A DNA stretch of 64,000 nt, taken from assembly GCA_029210625.1 (NCBI GenBank), contig JARGFU010000006.1, positions 62,001 to 126,000 on the forward strand, written 5' to 3'. Positions within the stretch are counted from its first letter, which is position 1. The number at the start of each line of letters is the position of its first letter. The notes beneath the pieces are model-generated. The model saw only the letters and a program-made list of their open reading frames with translations. It had not been told where the DNA came from and did no database searches. Made by a program: the position numbers and the translations under genes. This DNA is from Deltaproteobacteria bacterium. GTDB lineage: Bacteria > Myxococcota > Myxococcia > SLRQ01. Positions 23,487-31,547 of the stretch are shown here, in pieces.

Positions 23487-24740
23487 CTAGCCGTAGTGCT
23501 TCTCGGCCGCCTCCTCGGCGGCGATGGCGTCGGCCTCGTGGTCGCGCACCGGGGCGCTGCGTCCCGTACGCTCGGCCTCCGAGGCGTACCACTCGTGGGC
23601 GACGATGGTGCTCATCACCTCGTTGGTGCCGGTCCAGATCGAGGCCAGGCGAAGGTCCCGGAAGGTGCGCTCGACCGGGTAGACGTCGGTGTAGGCGATG
23701 CCGCCCATGACCTGCATGGCGTGGTGGCTGACCTGCTGGCAGCTCTCGGTGACGAAGCGCTTGGTCTCGCTGACCATCCGGCGGATCGTCGCCTCGCTCT
23801 CCCCGGCGTCCACCGCGGTCGCCGTGGCGTGGACCAGCGCCCGGGAGGCGTCGAGGAGCATGGCGCTCTCGGCGATCTGGAAGCTCACCCCCTGGAAGCG
23901 GGCCACCGGCCGGCCGAAGGCCTTGCGGCGGGTGGTGTAGCGGGTTGCGATCTCCAGGGCGGGGCGCGCGGCGCCGATGGTCATGGCCGCGGTGCCCAGC
24001 CGCTCGGGGATCATCATCGTGTTGAAGACCTCGTAGGCGCCGCCGATCCGGCCGACGACGTTCTCCTTCGGGACCTTCACGTCCTGGAAGGTCAGCCGGC
24101 CGGTGCCGCCGCCCCGGCAGCCCATCAGGCCGTAGAGGTAGCTCACCTCCACGCCCTCGCCGCGATCGACCAGGAAGCAGGTCAGCGCCTCGTGGGGCTT
24201 GGCCTCCGGGTCGGGATCCGTGCGGGCGTAGACCAGGAAGTAGTCCGCGCCCTCGGCGCCGACGATGAAGCGCTTCTGGCCGTTCAGCAGGAAGTGGTCG
24301 TCCTTCTCCTCGGCGGTGGTGGTCGCCCCGAAGAAGTCCGAGCCGCCCCGGGGCTCGGTGAGGCACTCGGCGGCGAACTTCTCCCCCTTCAGGAGGGGCA
24401 CCACGTACCTCTGCTGCTGCTCGGGGGTGCCGTGCTTCACGACGGCGTCGCAGACCAGCTCGGCGCCGACCCCGAAGACGCAGGCGAAGATGTAGCCGAG
24501 GGTGCCGACCTCCTCCATGCCCACGCAGGAGGCGACCCAGTCCAGCTCCCGGCCGCCCAGGCCTTTCGGGTAGCGCACGCCGAGGAGCCTCCGCCGGCCG
24601 GCCTCCTGGAGGAAGTCCTTCGGGAAGCGCACCTCGTCCCGGTCCATGGCGAGGATGAGGTCGCGGGGGACCCAGGCGACGAGCTCGCGGATCTCGTCGC
24701 GGTAGGCCTTCTGGGTGTCGGTGAGCAGGTGATCGAACAT
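23487..24740 (-). CDS. Acyl-CoA dehydrogenase
   Basis: A 417-residue flavoprotein of the acyl-CoA dehydrogenase family, starting at an ATG (24740) whose product begins MFDHLLTDTQKAYRDE. The FAD/substrate motifs are clear: ECLTEPRGGSDFFG, LNGQKRFIVGA, and near the C-terminus QVMGGIAYTDVYPVERTFRD. In the medium/short-chain enzymes the catalytic glutamate lies in IYEGT; here the matching residue is T370 (SIWTGTNE), so the base is probably supplied from another position as in the isovaleryl/long-chain types. It is divergent from a TetR regulator whose operator lies in the shared 124-nt gap and probably controls both sides. Confidence 0.9.
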   Translation of the reverse strand: MFDHLLTDTQKAYRDEIRELVAWVPRDLILAMDRDEVRFPKDFLQEAGRRRLLGVRYPKGLGGRELDWVASCVGMEEVGTLGYIFACVFGVGAELVCDAVVKHGTPEQQQRYVVPLLKGEKFAAECLTEPRGGSDFFGATTTAEEKDDHFLLNGQKRFIVGAEGADYFLVYARTDPDPEAKPHEALTCFLVDRGEGVEVSYLYGLMGCRGGGTGRLTFQDVKVPKENVVGRIGGAYEVFNTMMIPERLGTAAMTIGAARPALEIATRYTTRRKAFGRPVARFQGVSFQIAESAMLLDASRALVHATATAVDAGESEATIRRMVSETKRFVTESCQQVSHHAMQVMGGIAYTDVYPVERTFRDLRLASIWTGTNEVMSTIVAHEWYASEAERTGRSAPVRDHEADAIAAEEAAEKHYG

Positions 24741-24789
24741 CCGGGGAGTAGGCCACGGTGCGCGCCGGGGGAGAAGGCACGGTGGGTGG

Positions 24790-24818
24790 TTGACCCCGGG
24801 GCGGGGCGCACCTAGGGT
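24790..24818 (+). promoter_or_regulatory. Promoter of the TetR-RND operon
   Basis: TTGACC (24790-24795) and TAGGGT (24813-24818) are 17 nt apart, directly before the palindromic operator at 24824. The -35 is close to consensus and the -10 is weaker. Confidence 0.5.
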
Positions 24819-24823
24819 GCCCA

Positions 24824-24852
24824 AACTTCGACCACCCGGTCGAAGTTCGACC
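24824..24852. promoter_or_regulatory. Triple half-site operator of the TetR-RND operon
   Basis: AACTTCGACC (24824-24833) and GGTCGAAGTT (24838-24847) are perfect inverted repeats around ACCC. The right half then forms a second perfect palindrome with TTCGACC (24846-24852): GGTCGAA, G, TTCGACC. So three TTCGACC/GGTCGAA half-sites stand in a row, 12 nt before the TetR start. Confidence 0.8.
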
Positions 24853-24864
24853 GAGGAGTCCGGA

Positions 24865-25539
24865 ATGTCCCAGATCAACGAGGAGCGCCGCCAGGAGCGC
24901 CGCCAGGGCCGCCGGGAGCGGGAGCGGGAGGCCCGGATCGCCGCGATCCGCGAGGCCGCCGCCCGCCTCTTCGCCCGCAAGGGGGTGGAGGCGACGACCA
25001 TGGAGGAGGTGGCCGACGCCGCCGAGCTCGGCAAGGCCACCCTCTACCACTACTTCCCGACCAAGCAGGCGCTCTTCCGGGAGATCGTGACCTCGGCCAC
25101 CCGGGAGTTCTGGGAGAGCCTGGTCGAGGAGGGCCTGGCGCCCTCTCCCGACGCGGACGAGGTCCAGGCGCCCCGGACGGCGCTCGACGCCGTCGAGCGG
25201 GTGGCCCGGGTCACCAGCACCTACTACGCCGGGGAGGGCGAGCTGCCCCGCCTCCTGCTGCCGCTGATGGCGGGGGGGCAGGCCCGGCTGGCCGAGGCCC
25301 TCGGCCCCGAGGTCGCCGCGGAGGTGATGCGCGCCCACCGGCCCATCCTCGCCCCCCTGAAGACCGTCGACGCGGCGATGCCCCTCCCGGGCGCCGTCGC
25401 GGATCTGCTCACCACCCTCATGGTGGGCCTCGCCCACCGCGCCCAGGCCGACCCCGGCCGGGATCCTCGCTCCGAGCTGGACCTCTTCTTCAAACTCCTC
25501 CGTGCCGGCTGCGCCGGGACCTCCCGGGAGAACGCCTAG
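24865..25539 (+). CDS. TetR-family regulator of the RND/lipid-export operon
   Basis: A 224-residue TetR regulator whose product begins MSQINEERRQERRQ, a basic tail, then the HTH (AAIREAAARLFARKGVEATT, VADAAELGKATLYHYFPTKQALF) at about 26-70. The ligand-binding half is not recognised. It is the first gene of a plus-strand operon; its stop codon is immediately followed by the RND gene's ATG. The triple half-site operator sits between promoter and start. It is likely to sense a fatty-acyl or lipid-like ligand, given the exporter downstream and the divergent acyl-CoA dehydrogenase. That is inference from neighbours. Confidence 0.9.
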   Translation: MSQINEERRQERRQGRREREREARIAAIREAAARLFARKGVEATTMEEVADAAELGKATLYHYFPTKQALFREIVTSATREFWESLVEEGLAPSPDADEVQAPRTALDAVERVARVTSTYYAGEGELPRLLLPLMAGGQARLAEALGPEVAAEVMRAHRPILAPLKTVDAAMPLPGAVADLLTTLMVGLAHRAQADPGRDPRSELDLFFKLLRAGCAGTSRENA

Positions 25540-27951
25540 ATGATTCACATCACCGACTGGGTGCTGAAGCGCCCCTGGCTCACCATCGGCCTGACCGTCC
25601 TCTCCTTCTTCGTCTTCGGCTTCGGGATGCGGGGGATGAGCGCCGACACGGACGTCACCCGCGATCTGCCGCAGAACATCCCGGCCAAGCTCCTCTATGA
25701 CCGGATCGACGAGATGTTCCCGGCCAAGGAGACGATCATCGTCGTCGCCGAGAGCGAGGATCACTTCTCGGTGGAGGGCCTCGCGAAGCTCGACGCTCTG
25801 ACCCGCGTCCTCGAGAAGGTCGAGGGCGTGCAGTCGGTGATGAGCCTCACCACGGCCCGGCTGATCACCGCCGACGAGAACGGGATGGTGGTGCAGCCCG
25901 CCGGGGATCCTCTCCCGCAGACCCCGGAGGAGGCCGCGTCGCTGAAGGAGCGCCTCTACGGCCAGCCCCTCTACGTCGGCACCCTCCTCTCGGAGGACGG
26001 CACCGCGGTGGCCACCCTGGCCATGGTGAAGTCCGGCGCCCGGGAGGCCGACGTCGCCGAGCGGATCCTCGCCATCGCCGACGATCCCGCCCAGAGCCAG
26101 GGTCTGAAGCTCCACGTCACCGGCCGGGGGGCCGCCAACTACTGGGGCAAGGTGCTGATGGGCCGCGACATGGGGATGCTCTCCTCGGCGGCCCTCGGGA
26201 TCGTCTTCCTGCTCCTGCTGATCATCTTCCGCTCCTTCCGGGGTCTGCTCCTGCCGCTGGGCGTGGTGATCACGGCCATCATCTGGACCATGGGGCTGAT
26301 GGGCTACCTGGCCATCCCCCTGACCCACAGCACCGAGGTGATGCCGATCCTCCTGCTGGCCATCGGGGTGGCCGATGGCATCCACATCCTCAAGGGCTAC
26401 TACGAGCGCGCCCGCGGCGAGTCCGACGCCCGGGCCGTGGTGCGGGCCACCATGGTGGACCTGAATCGCCCGGTGGTGCTCACGTCGATCACCACGATGG
26501 TCGGCTTCATCAGCCTGGCGTCCTCGGGCGTGGCGTCCATCGAGGTGCTCGGCTACCTCACGGCCTTCGGTGTCTTCGCCGCGATGATCTTCTCGGTCAC
26601 CCTCATCCCCGCGGTGCTGGTGCTCCTGAAGGTCCCGCAGCTCGCCGAGGAGAAGAAGGCGCGCTTCCTCTGGGCCGAGGCCTTCGCCGGCCGCTACGCC
26701 GCCCTCCTGGCCCGCCGGCGCTGGGCGGTCCTGGGAGGCATCCTCGCGGTCATCGGCCTCTCGATCTGGGGGGCCACCCGGGTGCCGGTGGAGATGAGCA
26801 CCACCGAGAACTTCGCGCCCGACCACCCCCTGCGGGTGGCCACCGAGGCGGTGAACCGCCACTTCGCCGCCACGACCAACCTCACGGTGGTCGTCGAGGG
26901 GAGCGCCGCGGACGCGATCAAGGATCCGGTGGTCCTCGAGCGGATGGACGCCCTCCAGACCTGGCTCGAGAGCCAGCCTCACGTCGGGAAGATCCAGTCG
27001 ATCACTGGCTTCATCAAGCAGATGCACCGCGTGATGCACGGCGACGCCCCGGAGCAGTTCCGCCTGCCGCAGGTGATGGAGAAGGAGACCGGCACCGAGT
27101 GGGTCGAGCGCGACGGGGTCGAGGTCGAGGAGGAAGTGACCTTCGAGGTGCCCGGCAAGGAGCTGGTCGCCCAGTACCTCGCCCTCTACGAGATGAGCGG
27201 CAAGCCCGACGACTTCGCCAACCTCGTCACCTACGACTACCGGACCGCCCGGATGAACGTCTTCCTCTCGACCGACCGGGCCACCCACCTCACGACCCTC
27301 CACGACGACCTGAAGGTCTGGCTCGCCGAGAACTTCTCCGGGGTCGAGGGTCTGCAGGCCCAGCTCACCGGCATGGCCGAGCTGATCCGGGCCGTGAACG
27401 ACATGCTGGTCGAGGGGCAGGCCTGGTCCATCGCCCTCTCCCTGCTGCTGGTCTGGCTGGTCACCGCGCTGATCTTCCGCTCGCCGGTGCTGGGGCTCTT
27501 CGCGACCCTGCCCCTCTTCTTCAGCCTCTTCCTCAACTTCGGCACCATGGGGCTCTCGGGGATCGCCCTGAACGTCATGACCATGGCCACCTCCTCGGTG
27601 GCGGTGGGCGTGGGCATCGACTACGCCATCCACTTCATCCACCGCTATCAGGTCGACCGGCGCACCGGCGCCACCTACGAGCACGCCGCCGCCAGCGCCC
27701 TGCGCACGAGCGGCGTCGCCATCGCCTTCAACGCCGCCGCGGTGGCCCTGGGCTTCTCGGCCCTCGGCCTCTCGGCCTTCAAGGGGGTGTCCGACATGGG
27801 CATCCTCATCGCCCTGACGATGGTCACCAGCGCCTTCGCCGCGCTGACCATCCTCCCCGTCCTCTTCATCGTCCTGAAGCCGCGCGCCTTCGCCGTGGCT
27901 CCCGGGGCGGATGCGCCCAAAACCGACTCCTCTCCGCGCGAGGCTGCCTGA
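25540..27951 (+). CDS. RND-superfamily (MMPL/HpnN-like) transporter
   Basis: An 803-residue RND permease with the usual duplicated layout: one N-terminal helix, a large extracytoplasmic domain (about 40-200), five helices (210-375), a further helix near 390, a second periplasmic domain (420-620) and five more helices (630-790). GVADGIHILKGYYERARG and GVGIDYAIHFIHRYQV are the paired family motifs with the transmembrane acidic residues. It is shorter than the drug-efflux AcrB type (about 1040) and matches hydrophobe exporters such as HpnN or MMPL. The start is flush with the TetR stop. It is followed by an LolA-like and a DUF1302-like protein, a set typical of envelope lipid transfer. Confidence 0.92.
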   Translation: MIHITDWVLKRPWLTIGLTVLSFFVFGFGMRGMSADTDVTRDLPQNIPAKLLYDRIDEMFPAKETIIVVAESEDHFSVEGLAKLDALTRVLEKVEGVQSVMSLTTARLITADENGMVVQPAGDPLPQTPEEAASLKERLYGQPLYVGTLLSEDGTAVATLAMVKSGAREADVAERILAIADDPAQSQGLKLHVTGRGAANYWGKVLMGRDMGMLSSAALGIVFLLLLIIFRSFRGLLLPLGVVITAIIWTMGLMGYLAIPLTHSTEVMPILLLAIGVADGIHILKGYYERARGESDARAVVRATMVDLNRPVVLTSITTMVGFISLASSGVASIEVLGYLTAFGVFAAMIFSVTLIPAVLVLLKVPQLAEEKKARFLWAEAFAGRYAALLARRRWAVLGGILAVIGLSIWGATRVPVEMSTTENFAPDHPLRVATEAVNRHFAATTNLTVVVEGSAADAIKDPVVLERMDALQTWLESQPHVGKIQSITGFIKQMHRVMHGDAPEQFRLPQVMEKETGTEWVERDGVEVEEEVTFEVPGKELVAQYLALYEMSGKPDDFANLVTYDYRTARMNVFLSTDRATHLTTLHDDLKVWLAENFSGVEGLQAQLTGMAELIRAVNDMLVEGQAWSIALSLLLVWLVTALIFRSPVLGLFATLPLFFSLFLNFGTMGLSGIALNVMTMATSSVAVGVGIDYAIHFIHRYQVDRRTGATYEHAAASALRTSGVAIAFNAAAVALGFSALGLSAFKGVSDMGILIALTMVTSAFAALTILPVLFIVLKPRAFAVAPGADAPKTDSSPREAA

Positions 27952-27953
27952 CC

Positions 27954-28727
27954 ATGCGTACCCTCACCCTCGTCCTCTCCCTCCTCCTCGCCCTCCCGGT
28001 CCTCGCGGCCGACGATCCCCGCGCCCTGATGGACTCGGTCTTCGACCGGGGGACCTGGCAGGACATGAAGGGGAAGATCACCCTCACCCTGAAGACCCGG
28101 CGCGGCGACACCAAGGAGCGCGAGATCGAGATGTGGTCGCGGGACAACGAGGCCGGGGAGGCCAGCATGCTCATGCGCTTCGTCGCCCCCGCCGACGTCA
28201 AGGGCACGGCCTTCCTGCAGATCGAGAACACCGGCAGCGCGGACGATCGCCGCCTCTTCCTGCCGGCGCTGCGGCGGGTGCAGCGGATCACCTCCTCGGG
28301 CACCGGCGGCAACTTCATGGCCTCGGACTTCACCTTCTACGACATCGGCATGGCCGAGCTGGACGACTGGAAGTTCACCTTCGCCGGAGAGGGGAAGACC
28401 AAGCTCGGCGCCTGCAAGAAGGTCGAGGGCAAGGCCGCCGAGGAGCGGGTGATCACCGAGACCGGCTACTCGAAGGTGATCTGGTGCGTCGATTCCGAGA
28501 AGCTCACGGTCCTGGGCACCGAGTACTTCGACAAGGACGGGGACCGCTTCAAGCAGCTCACCGTGCAGGCCTTCGAGGAGCTCTCGGGGGTGCCCTTCGC
28601 CACCGACATGCTGATGGAGGATCTGAGCACGGGGCACAGCTCGCGGATGCTCTTCTCGGGCCTCGAGGTGAACACGGGCGTCGATCCCTCCCTCTTCACC
28701 GAGCGCGCCCTGCGCAAGCGGCGCTGA
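27954..28727 (+). CDS. Outer-membrane lipoprotein-sorting-like (LolA-fold) protein
   Basis: A 257-residue periplasmic protein with a signal peptide (cleavage after VLAA, near residue 19). The mature part fits the 'outer membrane lipoprotein-sorting protein' family that accompanies RND transporters: MLMRFVAPADVKGTAFLQIE, then LFLPALRRVQRITSSGTGGNFMASDFTFYD, where the latter block is highly conserved. The fold is LolA-like, an open barrel carrying a lipid. It likely ferries the molecule exported by the RND pump across the periplasm. The ATG starts 2 nt after the pump's stop, and 2 nt separate its stop from the next start. Confidence 0.9.
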   Translation: MRTLTLVLSLLLALPVLAADDPRALMDSVFDRGTWQDMKGKITLTLKTRRGDTKEREIEMWSRDNEAGEASMLMRFVAPADVKGTAFLQIENTGSADDRRLFLPALRRVQRITSSGTGGNFMASDFTFYDIGMAELDDWKFTFAGEGKTKLGACKKVEGKAAEERVITETGYSKVIWCVDSEKLTVLGTEYFDKDGDRFKQLTVQAFEELSGVPFATDMLMEDLSTGHSSRMLFSGLEVNTGVDPSLFTERALRKRR

Positions 28728-28729
28728 CC

Positions 28730-29989
28730 ATGGGGCGACTCTCGTGCCTCCTCGCCGCCGGGCTGATCGCCGCGGCGGTCGCCTCGCCGGCCACCGCCGC
28801 CAGCGACGGACCGACCCCCTTCGGCTACGTGAAGGGCTACCTCTTCCAGTCCCTCTCCGATCCCTATGTCATGGAGCGGGTGGGCACGCGCCTGCAGCTC
28901 GGCCTCGAGGGCGGCGGGGGCTGGGCCGGCTACCACCTCTCGGTGGACCTCGACCTGGGCACCCGCGTGGGGGGTGAGCCGGAGACCGAGCTCTTCGGCC
29001 TGCGCCCGGTCGAGGCCTGGTTCGAGCTGCTGGGCGAGCACCTCGAGCTGAGGGTGGGCAAGCAGTTCGTCTTCTGGGGCCGCGCCACCTGGGTGAACCC
29101 CACCGACGTGATCACCGCCTGGGACTACGCGAACATGTCCTCGGAGCTCGAGGACTACCGCCTCGCCCCCACGGCGGCGCGCCTGCGCTGGCTGATCTCC
29201 GGCGAGCTGGAGCTCGACGTGGTCTGGGTGCCCATCTTCGAGCCCAGCCGGGTTCCCCTGGTGCTGCCCGAGATCGAGGGCGCGACGGTCGAGCTGGGCT
29301 TCCAGTCCGTGCCGGACCGGAGGCTCTTCGATGGCGAGTTCGGTCTGCGCCTCGGCCAGACGGTCTCCGAGTGGGCCTTCGACTGGTCCCTCTCCGCCTA
29401 CCAGGGCTGGGAGAAGCTGCCCCGCGCCAGCCTCGCGCCGAGCGGCGCGTATCTTCCTCCTTCGCCACCCACCCGCTGGGACTACCACACGGCGCACCGG
29501 CGCATGAGCATGCTCGGCCTCGACCTCGCCAAGACCCTCGGCCCCCTGGTGATCACCGCGGAGGGGGCGATGAAGTTCGTGGACGGCCCGGCCGACCTCT
29601 ACAACGGGATCACCGATCGCTTCGAGTACGTCGCGGGCCTCACCTGGGTCGTCTCCCAGGACATGCAGGTCGGCCTCCAGAACCTCGGGAAGCTCCAGGT
29701 CGGGGATCCTCCGAGCGACGAGATGTTCCCCTCCCCCGATCCGATGGACCAGCAGCTCTCTCTCTTCATTCAGGCCGACCTCGCCAAGGAGTGGGGCGCC
29801 CAGCTGATCCTCATCTACGACCTCACCTACAGCGACGGCTTCGCCCTGGGCTTCCTCACCTGGAACCCCATCGACGCCCTGAACCTCGCCCTGGGGGTCA
29901 TCGGCTTCGCCGGCCGGGAGGACACCACGCCCTACGGGCGGATGCGGGACGCCTCCCAGCTCTTCCTCGAGGCCAAGTACAGCTTCTAG
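28730..29989 (+). CDS. DUF1302-like outer-membrane barrel protein
   Basis: A 419-residue protein with a signal peptide (cleavage near residue 23) and a beta-rich body ending in EAKYSF, a C-terminal Phe as in outer-membrane barrels. LRVGKQFVFWGRATWVNPTDVI and EDYRLAPTAARLRWL resemble the DUF1302 family, which routinely follows an RND transporter and a LolA-like protein. The three together suggest a route from inner to outer membrane for a hydrophobic molecule. It is the last gene of the operon; its TAG stop shares CTAG with the convergent SDR gene. Confidence 0.82.
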   Translation: MGRLSCLLAAGLIAAAVASPATAASDGPTPFGYVKGYLFQSLSDPYVMERVGTRLQLGLEGGGGWAGYHLSVDLDLGTRVGGEPETELFGLRPVEAWFELLGEHLELRVGKQFVFWGRATWVNPTDVITAWDYANMSSELEDYRLAPTAARLRWLISGELELDVVWVPIFEPSRVPLVLPEIEGATVELGFQSVPDRRLFDGEFGLRLGQTVSEWAFDWSLSAYQGWEKLPRASLAPSGAYLPPSPPTRWDYHTAHRRMSMLGLDLAKTLGPLVITAEGAMKFVDGPADLYNGITDRFEYVAGLTWVVSQDMQVGLQNLGKLQVGDPPSDEMFPSPDPMDQQLSLFIQADLAKEWGAQLILIYDLTYSDGFALGFLTWNPIDALNLALGVIGFAGREDTTPYGRMRDASQLFLEAKYSF

Positions 29990-30828
29990 AAGAGCTCGGG
30001 GTCCATCCACTGCACGACGTCGGCGGACATCCCGCCGTCGATTGGCACCACGGCGCCGGTGACCCAGGCGCCGGCGGCGCCGGCCAGCCAGAGCACCGCG
30101 CCGCCCACGTCGTCGGGGCGGCCGATCCGGCGCAGGGGGATCCGGGTCTCGAGGTGCTCCCGGCGGGCCTCGTCCCCCGTGATGTAGTTCATCATCTTGC
30201 TGGGGAAGGGGCCCAGCGCCAGCGCGTTGACCGTGACGTGCCGGGGTCCCAGCTCGTTGGCCAGCACCCGGCCGAGGTGGTGCAGGGCCGCCTTGCTCGC
30301 GGCGTAGGCGTAGGCGCCCTGCCCGTTGGGGATCGATCCGTTGATGCTACCGATGTTGACGACGCGGGCGGGATCGTCGGCGCTCGCCGCCCTCTCCATC
30401 AGGGGCAGCAGGGCCTGGATCAGGCTGAAGGGGGCGGCGACGTTCACCGACTGCAGGTCCTCCCAGGCCTTCCAGGGGTGCTGGCCCAGGGGGGCGCCCC
30501 AGGTCTTGCCCGAGTTGTTCACCAGGATCTCGAGGCGCTCGCAGCGGGACTCGACCTCCTCCGCGAGCGCCAGCACGCCGGCCTCCGTGGAGAGGTCGGC
30601 CCCGAAGCCCTCGCAGCGCTCCTCGCCCAGGGCCTCGTTCACCTCGGTCGCGGCGGTGGCGCAGGCCTCGCCCCTGCGCGAGGCGATCAACACCCGGGCG
30701 CCAGCGCCGGCCAGGGCCTCGGTGATCATCCGGCCGACGCCGCGGGCCCCGCCGGTGACGAGGGCCGTCTTGCCCTCCAGGCCGAAGAGTCGCTGGAGCC
30801 GGGCCTCGGGGCGGGTCGTGGTTCTCAT
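29986..30828 (-). CDS. Short-chain dehydrogenase/reductase
   Basis: A 280-residue classical SDR: cofactor motif VTGGARGVGR (24-33), NNSG in place of NNAG, and the YxxxK active site in YAYAASKAAL. The arginine-containing SRRGE after the second strand favours NADP(H). The closest general type is 3-oxoacyl-ACP reductase/gluconate dehydrogenase-like, but the substrate is not evident. The ATG at 30828 gives a natural N-terminus; further in-frame sequence upstream is non-coding. It converges on the DUF1302 gene with overlapping stops, so it is a separate unit. Confidence 0.9.
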   Translation of the reverse strand: MRTTTRPEARLQRLFGLEGKTALVTGGARGVGRMITEALAGAGARVLIASRRGEACATAATEVNEALGEERCEGFGADLSTEAGVLALAEEVESRCERLEILVNNSGKTWGAPLGQHPWKAWEDLQSVNVAAPFSLIQALLPLMERAASADDPARVVNIGSINGSIPNGQGAYAYAASKAALHHLGRVLANELGPRHVTVNALALGPFPSKMMNYITGDEARREHLETRIPLRRIGRPDDVGGAVLWLAGAAGAWVTGAVVPIDGGMSADVVQWMDPELF

Positions 30829-30896
30829 GACCCCTGCTTGCCTCTCCCCGTGCTCGAACGCAACCGCCCCTCCCTCACCCCCTCCACCCTGGGATC

Positions 30897-30926
30897 TTTG
30901 CGGCGGGCCCGACCTCGGACTATCTA
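30897..30926 (+). promoter_or_regulatory. Promoter of the EF-hand lipoprotein gene
   Basis: TTTGCG (30897-30902) and TATCTA (30921-30926) are 18 nt apart; the -10 box ends 7 nt before the ATG at 30934. No Shine-Dalgarno fits in that gap, so the transcript may be leaderless. Confidence 0.45.
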
Positions 30927-30933
30927 GGGCGCC

Positions 30934-31422
30934 ATGCGTAATCTGATCTTCGTCCTGTTCGCGATGTTCCTTGCCTCCTGTGCCTCCACCAAGGGCCAGA
31001 CCGGCGCCGGTGGCGCGGAGCACGCCTGTGATGGTGAGTGCTGCAAGAAGGATGGCGCCGCCGCTGAGAAGCCCGAGCACACCTGCGACGGCACCTGCGA
31101 CCACGCCAAGGCGGGCGGCAAGCCCTGCCACGGCGACAAGGCCGGCGCCTTCCACAAGGAGGGGATGCCCGAGGGTGAGCACACCATGGAGAACGTCGCC
31201 GCCCACGTCGACGAGCTCTTTGGCAAGCTCGACGCCGACGCCGATGGCTTCCTCACCCGGGAAGAGGTCGGGGAGCACCACCTCGCCGAGAAGTTCACGG
31301 TGGCCGATCAGGACGCCGACGAGAAGATCTCGAAGGCGGAGATGGTCTCCTTCGGCAAGCGGATGCACGACCACATGGCCCAGAAGAAGGCCGCGGCCGA
31401 GGCTGCCCCGACCGCCGAGTAG
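30934..31422 (+). CDS. EF-hand lipoprotein with Cys/His-rich N-terminal segment
   Basis: A 162-residue lipoprotein (lipobox LASC, C16). Residues 30-67 hold a Cys/His cluster: ACDGECC, HTCDGTCDH and PCHGD, plausible metal ligands. Two EF-hand loops follow: D100-x-D102-x-D104-G...E111 and D125-x-D127-x-D129...E136; the second has E130 where glycine is usual. Such a pair normally binds Ca2+. The C-terminus is Ala/Lys-rich. It stands alone with a promoter immediately upstream. The mix of an EF-hand pair and a Cys cluster on one small lipoprotein suggests metal sensing or buffering at the cell surface, but this is inference. Confidence 0.82.
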   Translation: MRNLIFVLFAMFLASCASTKGQTGAGGAEHACDGECCKKDGAAAEKPEHTCDGTCDHAKAGGKPCHGDKAGAFHKEGMPEGEHTMENVAAHVDELFGKLDADADGFLTREEVGEHHLAEKFTVADQDADEKISKAEMVSFGKRMHDHMAQKKAAAEAAPTAE

Positions 31423-31486
31423 ACACTGGCCACGAGCTTCGAGCTAGGAACCAAGAGCAACTAGGCTTCCGGGAGTGAAGCCGGAC

Positions 31487-31521
31487 AATGGGCTCGCTCC
31501 CTTCGGGGATGCGGGCCCATT
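31487..31521. terminator. Hairpin between convergent genes
   Basis: AATGGGCTCGC (31487-31497) and GCGGGCCCATT (31511-31521) pair over 11 positions with one G-T wobble and a 13-nt loop. It lies between the EF-hand and DUF2914-like genes, which converge. It probably stops transcription from one or both sides. Confidence 0.55.
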
Positions 31522-31523
31522 TG

Positions 31524-31547
31524 CTGATAGCTGATAGCTGACAGCTT
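31524..31547. repeat. Heptamer tandem repeat (CTGATAG/CTGACAG), copy 2
   Basis: Two CTGATAG units and one CTGACAG unit in tandem, directly after the hairpin at 31487-31521 and reaching the stop codon of the DUF2914-like gene. It uses the same two units as the copy at 10427-10450. Confidence 0.7.

Noticed and set aside
23326-27684. 1452-codon minus-strand open frame across the secreted protein, acyl-CoA dehydrogenase, TetR and RND genes
   Set aside because: The recognised genes in other frames carry all the motifs; the composition is that of a GC-rich shadow.
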